A DNA stretch of 42,965 nucleotides from Verrucomicrobiales bacterium (lineage in GTDB: Bacteria > Verrucomicrobiota > Verrucomicrobiia > Limisphaerales > UBA9464), in the NCBI GenBank assembly GCA_027489875.1, contig JAIXZE010000309.1, positions 1 through 42,965 on the forward strand. Direction: 5' to 3'. The position numbers and the translations under genes are program-made. The notes under the pieces were generated by a model. It saw only the letters and a program-made list of their open reading frames with translations, was not told where the DNA came from and ran no database searches. Positions 1 to 8,551 of this stretch are shown here, piece after piece; within the stretch, counting starts at the first letter, position 1; each line of letters opens with the position of its first letter.

Positions 1-214
1 AGCAGCAAAGGGGGAACCGTCGTAGGTGCATCCGAAGCGACCATGCCGCTGGCGTCCTACCAGACGGGATCGCCTGTGTCCCGCGAAAAGTCGGAAAAGA
101 TGTGTATAAGGCTCAGGGCTGACGCCGTGGGCTACCGTCTGTCGGTGCTCCGCACCTGGGAACCAATGGCGTCGGACCCCAACCGAAGGGCATGGTCCGC
201 GTTGATTTGAACCC

Positions 215-299
215 ATGGGGTCGCATCCATTAATTGTACATTTAGACCTTCGAGCGCTCCTGCTGTCGCGAAATGTATAATATTTAGACGCGACCCCAT
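215..299. repeat. 85-bp AT-rich inverted-repeat element (MITE-like)
   Basis: The ends carry a perfect 10-bp inverted repeat (ATGGGGTCGC at 215-224, GCGACCCCAT at 290-299). The complementarity continues inward with mismatches to about 29 bp per arm (about 23 of 29 positions match, each arm ending in TACATTT on its own strand), leaving a spacer of about 27 bp. The segment is clearly richer in A+T than its surroundings. Ends of this type are compatible with a small non-autonomous element or a REP-like remnant mobilised by a Y1/IS200-type transposase; that origin is inference. No transposase gene is present in the window. Confidence 0.5.
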
Positions 300-327
300 T
301 TCCTCCCGGCCTTCAGCCTCGACCCAT

Positions 328-404
328 TGAAGGCCGCGTGCCCCCACGCGGCGCGGCTTCCTTCAACTCCTTCTCAACGCCGGGTGAGGTCACCCGGCCT
401 ACAG
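328..404 (-). repeat. Two-hairpin intergenic repeat (family B), inverted copy
   Basis: This is a diverged, oppositely oriented copy of the unit that is tandemly repeated at 8552-8880 and single at 27903-27970. It contains the same two hairpins: CCGCGTG...CACGCGG (about 333-351) and CCGGGTG...CACCCGG (380-397), and it ends in GGCCTACAG as the other copies do. No gene is read from it. Confidence 0.6.
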
Positions 405-1167
405 ATCCGTGGCTCGGACTCAACGAACGGGGGCTCAGTGCATTGGTAGCAAAGAAGGGGCCCAAAACCCGGTCGACCCGGGGAGTAACCGGGTGAGTTG
501 GTCAGGAGACGCAAAGACGCAAAGGGGGAAGGGCGGATGCCTCGCTTCTTTCGGTCTTGGCCTCTTCAGCCCCAACGGGGCGACCCAAGACAGCCCGGGG
601 CATCGCCCCGCGGAACCTTTCGATTCGCCCGCATCCGTTCCTCCTCTTTGCGGCTTCGAGGCTTCGCGGCCTTTTCCTCCCGTTCCCTTCACGGACCGAC
701 AGGAGGGGCAAAGCCGCAAAGCCGCCAAGCCGCGAAGAAGGCGGCGATGAAGCGTTTCGCTCCCTCTGCGCCCCAGCGCCTCCGCGCGAGATCTTCCCGT
801 TCCATCCACTTCCCTGAAAGAAGACGGGCTCGCACGGAGGCGCGGAGGGGGAGTGGATGCCTTCTTCTTCCGGTCCTGGCCTCTTGGCGTCTTTGCGTCT
901 TGAGCGAAGCGGGCGTGAGCAATCATTCCGGTCGGACTTCCGCCTGCAGGTGCGTGAAGCCTCCAGAGGCTGCAACGCCTCCGGCGTCAAGGGAACGGTT
1001 GAGGGGAGGAAGGAACGGGGAATCTGTCGCCCCTCCCGGGGCTGGGTGTTCATGGGGGGGACGGAACCCAGCGCTCACGCACTCGGCTATCTCTCTTTTG
1101 GCCCTCCGGGCCTGGTGCCACGGCTTGGGAGGATCTGGGAGTTGCGGGTGGTTCTCCAACGGCCGCA

Positions 1168-1218
1168 CTCAGCCGTCTCCATGCGGTTGGATGTCGAAGA
1201 ATGATTCGCGCAGAGACG
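1168..1218. repeat. Dispersed repeat family C, copy 1
   Basis: About 50 bp that recur in inverse orientation at 31330-31381 with about three substitutions across the first 43 bp. The shared part starts with CTCAGCCGTCT, includes ATGTCGAAGAATGA, and runs into CGCGCAGAGACGC. Neither copy lies inside a recognisable gene. Confidence 0.6.
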
Positions 1219-1369
1219 CTGGGGCGCAGAGGAAACGAGTCTTTCCTCATCGTCATCGAGTCACCAAACGGTGATCCCGTTCACCGTTGCCCAAGCTTCA
1301 GATTTCCTTTCGCCCTCTGCGTCTCTGCCCCTCTGCGCGAGACTTTGTATGCATGGATGCGGCTCAGGC

Positions 1370-2029
1370 TCAGTCCGCGTTGAGGCGGGATTTGTTGTCG
1401 AAGGCGAACTTCAGGAGGGAGTGGGTGCCGCGGAGGCCGAGTTTCTCGCAGATGTTGGCGCGGTGGTTGTCGACGGTGTTGGGGCTGACGCCGAGTTGGG
1501 TGGCAATTTCCTTGGAGGTCTTGTCCTCGGCGATGAGGCGGAGGATCCGGCGTTCGGCGGGGGTGAGGCGGTCGATGCCGGGGCGTTCGGTACGGAGTTG
1601 GTCGACGGCCTGACGGCGGCGGAGGAGGAGTCGGGTGAGCGACGGGCTGACGTAGGGTTCGCCCTCGGAGACGGCCTTGAGGCAGGCGATGAGTTCGGCG
1701 GAGGCGTTTTCCTTGAGGACGTACCCGGCGACGCCGAGGTCGAGGAAGGCGTCGAACATCTCCTTCTGGGGATGGGCGGTGAGGACGACGACCTTGACGG
1801 GAATCTGTGCGTCACGAACGGAGGCGGCGAAGCGGAGGCCATCGCACTTGGGCATGTCGATGTCGACGATGGCGATGTCGGGCTTGAACTGCCGGACCTG
1901 GTCGAGGGCTTCGGCCCCGTCGCCGGCTTCACCGACGACCTGGATCTCGGGGCTGCGTGCGAGCACGGCGCGAAGGCCGGCGCGGAAGATGGGATGATCG
2001 TCGGCGATGACGAGTCGGAGTGGATTCAT
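1370..2029 (-). CDS. LuxR/NarL-family response regulator
   Basis: A 219-residue two-component response regulator, cytoplasmic and expected to bind DNA after phosphorylation. Residues 1-125 form a receiver domain: acidic pair D10-D11, phospho-acceptor D56 in the VDIDMP motif, T84 in VVLTAHP and K106 in YVLKENAS are the usual conserved positions. Residues about 153-213 form a LuxR-type helix-turn-helix (LTPAERRILRLIAE, then SKEIATQLGVSPNTVDNH). Its ATG overlaps the stop of the upstream sensor kinase by four bases (ATGA at 2026-2029), so the two are almost certainly co-translated and are cognate partners. The target genes cannot be read from the sequence; the neighbouring exported proteins are only a guess. 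Confidence 0.93.
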   Translation of the reverse strand: MNPLRLVIADDHPIFRAGLRAVLARSPEIQVVGEAGDGAEALDQVRQFKPDIAIVDIDMPKCDGLRFAASVRDAQIPVKVVVLTAHPQKEMFDAFLDLGVAGYVLKENASAELIACLKAVSEGEPYVSPSLTRLLLRRRQAVDQLRTERPGIDRLTPAERRILRLIAEDKTSKEIATQLGVSPNTVDNHRANICEKLGLRGTHSLLKFAFDNKSRLNAD

Positions 2030-5000
2030 GGCCTGGAAAGATTGGGGAGTGGAAAGCGGGCGAGGACGGTGGTGCCGTGGCCGGGTTGGGATCGGATGGT
2101 GAGTTCGCCGCCGAGGATGCGTGCGCGTTCCTCGAGGCCGCGGAGGCCGAAGGCTTCGTCGTCCTGGATCCGGGCGGGTTCGAAGCCCTTCCCGTCGTCG
2201 GAGACTTCGAGTTCGACGCGGCCCGCGGATTGGGTGAGCCGGATGCGGACGGTCCGTGCCTGGGCGTGCTTGAGGACGTTGTTCAGCGATTCCTGGACGA
2301 TGCGGTACAGGTTGATCTCGTCGGCGGGCTGGAGGAGTCCGTCGATGGGATCGATGTCGGAATCGACCGCGAGGGAACTGCCGTCGGCGATGCGGTCGAG
2401 GAGGGTGCGGAGGGCGCGGGTGATGCCGAGGCGATCGAGGAGTTTCGGGCGGAGGTCATGGGTGATCTGGCGGACATCCTCGACGGCGTGCATGGCGAGT
2501 TGGGAGATCTCGGTGAGCTGTTGCTGGGCGCTGGTGGGATCGGTGGCGTCGAGGAGGGCGAGGTCGGCGCGGTTCTTGATGACGAGGAGCTCCTGTTCGA
2601 GGGAGTCGTGGAGGTCGGAGGCGATGCGGCGGCGCTCGGATTCCTGGGAGGCGATGAGCTGGCGGGCGAAGGTTTCCTGGGCGATGCGGCGGCGTTCGAG
2701 GGCGTTGATGCGCCAGCGGTGGCCGCCGATGGCACCGAGGAGGCAGGTGGCCACGATGGAGAACGCCACCCATCGTGTCTGCCACCAACGCGGGCGCAGG
2801 ATGACTTCGAGGGTGGCATCGGAGATGGACGTCATTCCGTCGTGGTTCACTGCTGCGACGCGGAAGAGATATCGGCCGTGGGGGACGCGCGTGTAATAGG
2901 CGGCGCGGCGCTGGCCCATCTCGATCCATCCCCGATCGAAGCCTTCGAGCTGGCAGCGGAAACTGAGGTCCTTGGCGGCGATGAAGGTGGGGGCGGTGAA
3001 CTGGAACTCGAGGAAGTCGATGCCGGGGGGCAATTCGAGGGTGCCATCGGGTTCGCGCACTTCGAGTCGGGTGAGGGTTCGTCGACCTCCGGGCGAGCGT
3101 TCGAGGCGTTCCGGACGGGGTTCCTGCCACTCCGCGGCTGAGGGCGCACGCAAGCGGACGGTCAGGTTGGTGTCCGCCGCGCTCAGCACGACGCGGTCGA
3201 TGCGGGGCCGTGGGGCCACCATGTTCCGGGGGAGTCGGAGGGGGTCGAGGATGGAAACACCGCGATTGGACCCGAACCACAACCGGCCATCGCGGGTGCG
3301 CATGCCAGCGGGTTGGACGGACGCGGTGAGTTCGAGGGTCCGGAGGCCGTCGGCGCGATTGTAAAGGGTGGGTTGGATCTGTGGACTGAGGCGGTCGGCC
3401 ACGGCGTTGAGGTCCGCCTTGGCCACGGAATAGACGCCGCGTCCACAGGTGAACCACAAGCGGTCCCGGCCATCATCGAGGATCTGGTACACGGACGCAT
3501 CCGGCAGGCCTTCCACGGCCGAGAAGTGGCTGAAGCGTCCCTCGCGGTAACGGAAGAGTCCGCGGTCGAGGGTGCCGATCCAGACGGTGCCATCGCGTTC
3601 GGCGTGGAGGGTGGCGACGATCTCCAGGGGGTGGCCGTCGGCGTAGGCCCAGTTGGTGACCACCTGACCGTTGCGCAGGAGGTTGAGGCCATAGGAGGTA
3701 CCGACCCACAGCAGGCCATCCGGCGAGGCGGTGATGGAACGGACGTCGTCGTTGGAGAGTCCCTCGGCCCCGGTCAGTGTGTCGACGGAGCCATCCGGCC
3801 GGATCGTGTGCAAGCCGCGGGGTGAACCCATCCAGACGGTTCCCTGGGCGTCGCCGTGGATGCACCAGATCGCGATCGACTGTCGTCGGCCGTAGAAGGG
3901 CACGGCTTCGAAACGTCCGTCGCGGTACCGCATGCCTCCTGCGGTGCGGGTCCCGAACCACAGGGTGCCATCGGGTCCCTGGTAGGAAGAGAAGAGGAAA
4001 TCGTCGGTCAACCCATCGGCCTTGGTGAATTTCCGGACACCATTGGTGGTGACCTGATTGAGGCCGTTGGCGGTGGTGAGCCAGACGGAACCGTCGAGGG
4101 CTTCGGTCGTGGAGGTGACCTCGTCGTGGGTCAGGCCTTCCGGTGTTCCGAGGGTGAAGAACTTGGTGCGTTTGAGTTGGGCGAGTCCGAGGCCGTCGGT
4201 GGCGGCCCAGATGCTGCCTTCGGAATCCTTGAGGAGGATGCTGGTGCCGCGGGTGGAGAATCCGGCACCGAGTTGGGTCCTTTCGGCGACGCCATTGGCG
4301 AGGCGGTGCAGGTCGCGTTGGGTGCCGACGAAGAGTTCGCCGGATTCGGATTCGAGAATACCCTGGATGGCACCGGGGGCGGTGCCGGGCCATTCGACGG
4401 GGGTGAGTCGCCCGCCCTCGTATTTCCACAGCCCCTGCTGGCTGCCGGCCCAGATGCGGCCCCCGCGTCCCTGATGCAATACAGTCCACAGGGTGGGTGC
4501 CGGTGCGTTCTCGGGCGCGATCTGATTCCAGGCGGTCCCATTCCAACGCCAGAGGCCTGCGCGGGGTGTCGCAATGATTGCGGAGCCATCGGGGGCTTCG
4601 GCGACGCCGACGATGAAGCGGACGGCTGGGTTGGGACTGGGGATGGCCCGGAAGCGGCCACCCTCGAAAAGGAACAGCCCCCCGCCATCCGTACCGGCCC
4701 AGAGACGGTCGTCGCGACCCAGCGCCAGAACGCGCACCTGTTCATTGGAGAGGCCGTCCGCGGCACCGTATCGGCGGAAGTTCGGGCCGTCCTTGCAAAC
4801 GATGCCGCCGCCGGACGTGGCGATCCAGACGCAGCCATCCGAGGACTCCGCGAGATGGCTGACGCGGTTGAGGGTGAATGCCGGCGTGTTGCGGTTGTTA
4901 AAGATCTCAAAGCGGAGTCCGTCGAACCGGATCAGGCCTTCGTCGGTGCCGAGCCAGAGGTAGCCGTCGCGGGTCTGGAGCAGGGTGGAAACGGTTTCGG

Positions 5001-5175
5001 CGGGGAGTCCGTCTTCCAGTCTCCAGGCGCGGAGGGACAGGTCGTTGAGCGAGGGATCGGGCTCCGCGGCGGAAAGATTCCAGAGGAGTGCCCACAGCCC
5101 CATCAGGACCCGGCCGGCGGCCATGAGGCACCGGCGAAATCCAGTTCGAGGCAGGGATGACGTTCCGAAGGACAT
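2026..5175 (-). CDS. Propeller-type sensor histidine kinase
   Basis: A membrane sensor kinase of 1049 residues that should phosphorylate the adjacent regulator. After a signal-type N-terminus (about residues 1-37) come many two-component-propeller repeats of the kind DGxLWxGT (about 45-690), then a Y_Y_Y domain (about 720-787), one transmembrane helix (about 799-816), a HisKA_3 dimerisation domain with phospho-acceptor H856 in SDLHDSLEQE, and a HATPase with N-box QESLNNVLKHA (about 960) and G-boxes DDGKGF and GLRGLEERA. The sensor part is therefore periplasmic. Start: the frame is open to 5493, but that extension runs through the palindromic element at 5243-5436 and is not protein-like. I chose ATG 5175 (MSFGTSS); ATG 5124 (MAAGRVLMG) is an equally good signal-peptide start. 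Neither has a strong Shine-Dalgarno site. Such propeller kinases often sense polysaccharides in Bacteroidota; the ligand here is unknown. Confidence 0.9.
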   Translation of the reverse strand: MSFGTSSLPRTGFRRCLMAAGRVLMGLWALLWNLSAAEPDPSLNDLSLRAWRLEDGLPAETVSTLLQTRDGYLWLGTDEGLIRFDGLRFEIFNNRNTPAFTLNRVSHLAESSDGCVWIATSGGGIVCKDGPNFRRYGAADGLSNEQVRVLALGRDDRLWAGTDGGGLFLFEGGRFRAIPSPNPAVRFIVGVAEAPDGSAIIATPRAGLWRWNGTAWNQIAPENAPAPTLWTVLHQGRGGRIWAGSQQGLWKYEGGRLTPVEWPGTAPGAIQGILESESGELFVGTQRDLHRLANGVAERTQLGAGFSTRGTSILLKDSEGSIWAATDGLGLAQLKRTKFFTLGTPEGLTHDEVTSTTEALDGSVWLTTANGLNQVTTNGVRKFTKADGLTDDFLFSSYQGPDGTLWFGTRTAGGMRYRDGRFEAVPFYGRRQSIAIWCIHGDAQGTVWMGSPRGLHTIRPDGSVDTLTGAEGLSNDDVRSITASPDGLLWVGTSYGLNLLRNGQVVTNWAYADGHPLEIVATLHAERDGTVWIGTLDRGLFRYREGRFSHFSAVEGLPDASVYQILDDGRDRLWFTCGRGVYSVAKADLNAVADRLSPQIQPTLYNRADGLRTLELTASVQPAGMRTRDGRLWFGSNRGVSILDPLRLPRNMVAPRPRIDRVVLSAADTNLTVRLRAPSAAEWQEPRPERLERSPGGRRTLTRLEVREPDGTLELPPGIDFLEFQFTAPTFIAAKDLSFRCQLEGFDRGWIEMGQRRAAYYTRVPHGRYLFRVAAVNHDGMTSISDATLEVILRPRWWQTRWVAFSIVATCLLGAIGGHRWRINALERRRIAQETFARQLIASQESERRRIASDLHDSLEQELLVIKNRADLALLDATDPTSAQQQLTEISQLAMHAVEDVRQITHDLRPKLLDRLGITRALRTLLDRIADGSSLAVDSDIDPIDGLLQPADEINLYRIVQESLNNVLKHAQARTVRIRLTQSAGRVELEVSDDGKGFEPARIQDDEAFGLRGLEERARILGGELTIRSQPGHGTTVLARFPLPNLSRP

Positions 5176-5242
5176 TCCGACGCAATGCCGTGCCATACCT
5201 TGCGCCCCGATGCGAGCCTGCGTTGGCGGCGGGGGCGCATTC

Positions 5243-5436
5243 GGTGCGCGTCTGGACACTGCCCCCTGTTGGAAAGGATGCGGGGCGGGGATGTCCTCAT
5301 CGCCATGGGAATGGCTCTGGAAGGGCGACGAGGACGTCGCCTCCCCGGCTGTGAGCGGGGTGGCTATGTCCTCATCGCCTTGGGGAAGGGCTTTGAGGAC
5401 GGCGACGAGGACATCACCACCCCATTCCATGGGATG
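5243..5436 (+). repeat. Palindromic element (family A), copy 1, with doubled core
   Basis: Copy of the dispersed element best seen at 28994-29128. It starts with an outer arm (GTGCGCGTCTGGACACTGCC) and contains the hairpin cores ATGTCCTCATCGCC and GGCGACGAGGACGTCGCC. A second core pair follows at about 5355-5425, so the copy is about 195 bp long. It fills the divergent intergenic space between the sensor kinase (minus) and the small exported protein (plus). Together with flanking bases it accounts for the gene-free stretch 5176-5498. Confidence 0.75.
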
Positions 5437-5498
5437 GGATGGTTCCACGGGGGGCTTGGCGGGCGGGGTGGGTGGTGTCAGGTTCGCGGCCATCGATC

Positions 5499-6008
5499 AT
5501 GAAAAATGGGCTTCTGAAGTGGATGACGGTGGGCGTGGCGGCGTGGATGGCGGTGCCGTGTGCGTGGTCCCAGGGGACGTTCATGTTCACGAACAGCAAT
5601 CGTTCCCGGACGGTTCCGTTCACGGGGTGCGATGGCAAACCGATCGCTGGTGCGGCCTATCTGGTCGAGGTGCTGGTGCGGAATCCAAAGACGGGTGAGC
5701 TGGATCCGGGGCTGGAAGTCCTGCAACCCGACGCCACGTGGAAGCGTGTGGCCCCGGTGCCCATGCTGGAGGGCGCGACCGCAGGATTGTTTGCGGGCGG
5801 AACGGTACGGGTTCCTTCGGTGGCACCGGGGCAGGAGGCCCAAGTGACCATCCGGGTTTGGCAGGTGGCGTCGGGAGCGGACTTCGCCTCGGCCAAGGTC
5901 CGCGGGGAGACCAACATCACCGTCAAGCTGGGCGGGATCGGGAATCCGCCCTCGTTCCCCAGCCGGTTGAGCGGGTTGAAGGGACTGAAGGTCTGCGAGA
6001 CGAAGTGA
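5499..6008 (+). CDS. Small exported protein of unknown function
   Basis: A 169-residue protein that I do not recognise. The first 25 residues form a good Sec signal peptide (Lys at 2 and 7, hydrophobic core, WSQG at the likely cleavage site), so it is periplasmic or secreted. The mature part is predicted to be mostly beta: a segment around PIAGAAYLVEVLV, a middle with GLFAGGTVRVPSVAPG, then QVTIRVWQVASG. It ends with LKGLKVCETK. One Cys lies in the N-terminal part (FTGCDGKP) and one near the C-terminus, which could form a disulfide. ATG 5499 was chosen because the longer open frame upstream has no signal peptide at its start and derives from the intergenic repeat. It lies 54 bp before the first LTD/CotH gene on the same strand and could be co-transcribed with it. 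Confidence 0.7.
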   Translation: MKNGLLKWMTVGVAAWMAVPCAWSQGTFMFTNSNRSRTVPFTGCDGKPIAGAAYLVEVLVRNPKTGELDPGLEVLQPDATWKRVAPVPMLEGATAGLFAGGTVRVPSVAPGQEAQVTIRVWQVASGADFASAKVRGETNITVKLGGIGNPPSFPSRLSGLKGLKVCETK

Positions 6009-6062
6009 CGATTCCGTCGGGCTTTTGAACAAACGCAGCCCCGCGGGGCTCCGAAGATCTCC

Positions 6063-8537
6063 ATGGAGCCGAACCACTGCCGTCCCGGACTTTTGTCCCT
6101 CCTGCGTTGCACCCTTGGGGTGCTGGGATGGGTGGTGAGCGCCTCGGCCGCGTCGCCCGTCGTGATCTCCGAGTTCATGGCGGAGAACTCGCGGACGCTT
6201 CAGGACGAGTCGGGGCGGACTCCGGACTGGGTCGAACTGCTGAACACCAGCGCGGCCCCGGTGGACCTGGGCGGCTACAGCCTTTCGGACAACCCCAACA
6301 AGCCCCGCAAGTGGGTGCTGCCCGCGGCCACGCTGGGACCCGGGGAACGCCGTGTGATCTTTGCGTCGGGTCGGGAGGCACGCGATCCTGCGAAGCCGTG
6401 GCATGCGCCGTTCAAGCTTTCTGGCGAAGGGGGCTTCCTCGCCTTGTTCCAACCGGATGGTTCGCTGGCGACGTCGTTCGGTGATTCTTACCCGACTCAG
6501 ATTCCGGATGTGTCCTTCGGCTTCGCGCACGGAGGGGCCGGGGTCCCTTGGTTTCTTCCGAAGCCGACGCCGGGGAAGGAGAACCTGCCGGCGGGAACTT
6601 CGTCGGGGCCGATCCTGCGTGGGGCAACCAACCGCGTGGCGACCGCGACCAACCTCGCGTCGCCGTTGCCTGTGTTCGTCCGCGTGGAGGCGAATGGTTC
6701 CCCGGTGAAGCAGGTCACGCTCCGACATCGCACCATGTTCGCTGCGGAGGCTTCCTTGGCGTTGAACGATGCGGGTCGCGATGGCGATGAACGTGCGGGT
6801 GACGGCCTCTGGAGCGGGTTGATTCCTGTTTCGCAGGCGAAGCCGGGAACAATGGTCCGCTGGCGGTTTGAAGCGATGGATGATTCCGGGGCCACCAGCG
6901 GGTGGCCGATCGCCGCGAGCGAACGGCAGGGCGAGAAGTATCTGGGGACGGTCCTGGGCGCGGACGGCGTCCGCAGCGCGCTGCCGGTCTTTCACCTGTT
7001 CATCCGTCCGTCGGACATCGACGCGGCCGACTCCGACCAGGGCGCGCGTGCGGCGTGCTTCGTCGATGGAGAGTTCTACGACAACATCGCGATCAAGGTG
7101 CGCGGCAACACCACGGCCGGGTTTCCGAAGAAGTCGCACCGGCTGGAGTTTCCGGCGGCCCATCCGCTCCGGCATTCCTCGGGAGGGGGCCGGATCCGCA
7201 ACACATCCCTGATGGCCGAGTGGGGCGATCCAAGTTATCTGCGACAGCACCTTTCGTTCTGGTTGATGGCCCGGGCGGGTGTGCCCGCGCCGTTCCATGA
7301 GCCGGTCCGGGTCCAGTTGAATGGGGAGTTCTACCAACTGGCCATGCACTCGCAGGTGCTGGGTGAGGAGTTGCTCGAGCGCACCGGACTCGATCCGGAC
7401 GGCGCCCTGTACAAGGCGGTCGGCACGGTGACGCCGGATTTCATGACCACGGGCGGATTCGAGAAGAAGACCCGGAAGCAGGAGGACGTGCGGGACTATA
7501 TCGAGTTCACCAAGGCGCTGGCACCGCGACGCGCCACGGAGGCGCGCGCCCGGGAACTCTTCAATCGTTGCGACATTCCCGGGGTCATCAATTACATGGC
7601 GGTGGCGCGCCTCACTCAGGAAGACGACGACATCTGGGCCAACCTTTCGCTCTACCGCGACTCCGAAGGCTCGGGACGGTGGCGTCCGGTGGCCTTCGAC
7701 ATGAACGTGTCGTGGGGCCTCAGCTTTGGCGTGGGCGGCGTGGTGGCGGATCAGGACGGCCTGCGGAGCCATCCGTTCTGGGGAGCCTCGGGCATCGGCA
7801 GCAACCAGGGGCACAACGAGCTTTATGATGCGATCATCCGCACACCCGCGACCCGCGAGATGCTGGTGCGGCGCATGCGGACATTGATGGATCGGGATTG
7901 GCAGCCCCCCGGGACGCCCCGTGCGGCACGGGTGCTGGAGCAGCACATCGATTCCCTGCGGACGCGGATGGCACCCGAAGCCGCTCTCGACCGGAAGCAG
8001 TGGGGCGAATCGTGGAATGCCTCGCGTTCCGAAGGCCCGGAGCGCGCGCTGGAGTTCGGCCTCCGCGATCTCGAACGGCGTTTCATTGAACCGCGTCGGG
8101 TTCATTTCTACGTCACCCATTGCGTGACGAACACGGCACGGAAGGTCGGGGTGGGGACGGGGTTGAGCGCAGGGATTCCCGACGCGCAACCCGCGGGGTG
8201 TGTTGTCCAGGTTGCCGCGACCGGGTTGGGAACGAAGCGGAACCAGGATTGGATCCGGCTGACGAATACGCATCCGTTCGCCGTCGATGTCTCCGGATGG
8301 AAGCTGGCGGGAGATGTGAAGTTCACCTTGCCGGCAGGGATGGTGATTCCGGCCTTGGGGCAGGCCATCGTGTCGTCCGATGCCCGGGGATTCATGGAGC
8401 GGACGGAGAGTCCGAAACCCGGGGAGCAGTGGTTGGTGGTGGGCGGGTTCAAGGGAAGCCTGGCCAAGGCGAAGACGGTGGAGGTGGTGGATGACCGGGA
8501 CCGGAGGGTGCATCGTTGGGAGAATCCAGGGCGGTAA
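6063..8537 (+). CDS. Exported LTD/CotH-family protein
   Basis: An 824-residue exported protein. Residues 1-30 are a signal peptide (LLSLLRCTLGVLGWVV core, SASAA before the mature part). Residues about 32-140 form a lamin-tail domain (VVISEFMAEN, DWVELLNTS, GGYSLSDN). A CotH-like domain spans about 315-600: KVRGNTTAG near 345, SFWLMARAGVPAP, and the acidic motif AFDMNVSWGLSFG near 545-557. A second lamin-tail domain lies near the C-terminus (about 713-820; DWIRLTNTHPFAVDVSGW). CotH of Bacillus is an atypical protein kinase acting on spore-coat proteins; in this group the CotH-LTD proteins are exported and their substrates are unknown. The gene is followed by a 121-bp tandem repeat and then by a larger relative at 8961. 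No clear Shine-Dalgarno site precedes the ATG, but the signal peptide fixes the start within a few codons. Confidence 0.85.
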   Translation: MEPNHCRPGLLSLLRCTLGVLGWVVSASAASPVVISEFMAENSRTLQDESGRTPDWVELLNTSAAPVDLGGYSLSDNPNKPRKWVLPAATLGPGERRVIFASGREARDPAKPWHAPFKLSGEGGFLALFQPDGSLATSFGDSYPTQIPDVSFGFAHGGAGVPWFLPKPTPGKENLPAGTSSGPILRGATNRVATATNLASPLPVFVRVEANGSPVKQVTLRHRTMFAAEASLALNDAGRDGDERAGDGLWSGLIPVSQAKPGTMVRWRFEAMDDSGATSGWPIAASERQGEKYLGTVLGADGVRSALPVFHLFIRPSDIDAADSDQGARAACFVDGEFYDNIAIKVRGNTTAGFPKKSHRLEFPAAHPLRHSSGGGRIRNTSLMAEWGDPSYLRQHLSFWLMARAGVPAPFHEPVRVQLNGEFYQLAMHSQVLGEELLERTGLDPDGALYKAVGTVTPDFMTTGGFEKKTRKQEDVRDYIEFTKALAPRRATEARARELFNRCDIPGVINYMAVARLTQEDDDIWANLSLYRDSEGSGRWRPVAFDMNVSWGLSFGVGGVVADQDGLRSHPFWGASGIGSNQGHNELYDAIIRTPATREMLVRRMRTLMDRDWQPPGTPRAARVLEQHIDSLRTRMAPEAALDRKQWGESWNASRSEGPERALEFGLRDLERRFIEPRRVHFYVTHCVTNTARKVGVGTGLSAGIPDAQPAGCVVQVAATGLGTKRNQDWIRLTNTHPFAVDVSGWKLAGDVKFTLPAGMVIPALGQAIVSSDARGFMERTESPKPGEQWLVVGGFKGSLAKAKTVEVVDDRDRRVHRWENPGR

Positions 8538-8551
8538 GGCGATGCCTCCAA

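Larger units (their letters stand above)
1..1369. other. Gene-free repeat mosaic at left edge
   Basis: No convincing gene is seen in this stretch of almost 1.4 kb. Reading frames are open on both strands through much of it, but the translations are low-complexity Arg/Pro/Ser/Ala-rich and overlap one another in several frames, as expected of GC-rich non-coding DNA. It is built from repeated pieces: GACGCAAAGACGCAAAG near 508 and its inverse GCGTCTTTGCGTCTT near 886; related GGATGCCT...GGTC-TTGGCCTCT segments near 534 and 853; short palindromes around 575-612; and Cys/Arg-like CTCTGCG/GCGCAGAG words near 760, 1205 and 1310. Separate entries describe the 85-bp element at 215-299, the hairpin pair at 328-404 and a block at 1168-1218 that recurs near 31.3 kb. 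The end of the LuxR-type regulator gene lies at its right edge. Confidence 0.6.

Noticed and set aside
132..347. A 71-residue reading frame on the minus strand near the left edge
   Set aside because: It covers the family B hairpins and the 85-bp inverted-repeat element and has no domain signature.
409..1274. Several overlapping open frames of 80-260 residues
   Set aside because: Low-complexity translations in multiple frames over repeat DNA; no domain, signal peptide or ribosome site.
1271..3141. Long acidic reading frames on the plus strand
   Set aside because: They are antisense shadows of the regulator and kinase genes, Gly/Asp/Glu-rich as expected from reversed GC-rich codons.
5176..5493. 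N-terminal extension of the sensor kinase by 106 residues
   Set aside because: It is translated from the family A palindromic element (GDEDIATP-like peptides recur at all copies) and precedes a normal signal peptide.
6037..6050. AGCCCCGCGGGGCT palindrome as a terminator after the small exported-protein gene
   Set aside because: No loop and no T-run follow; it may be a chance or repeat palindrome.
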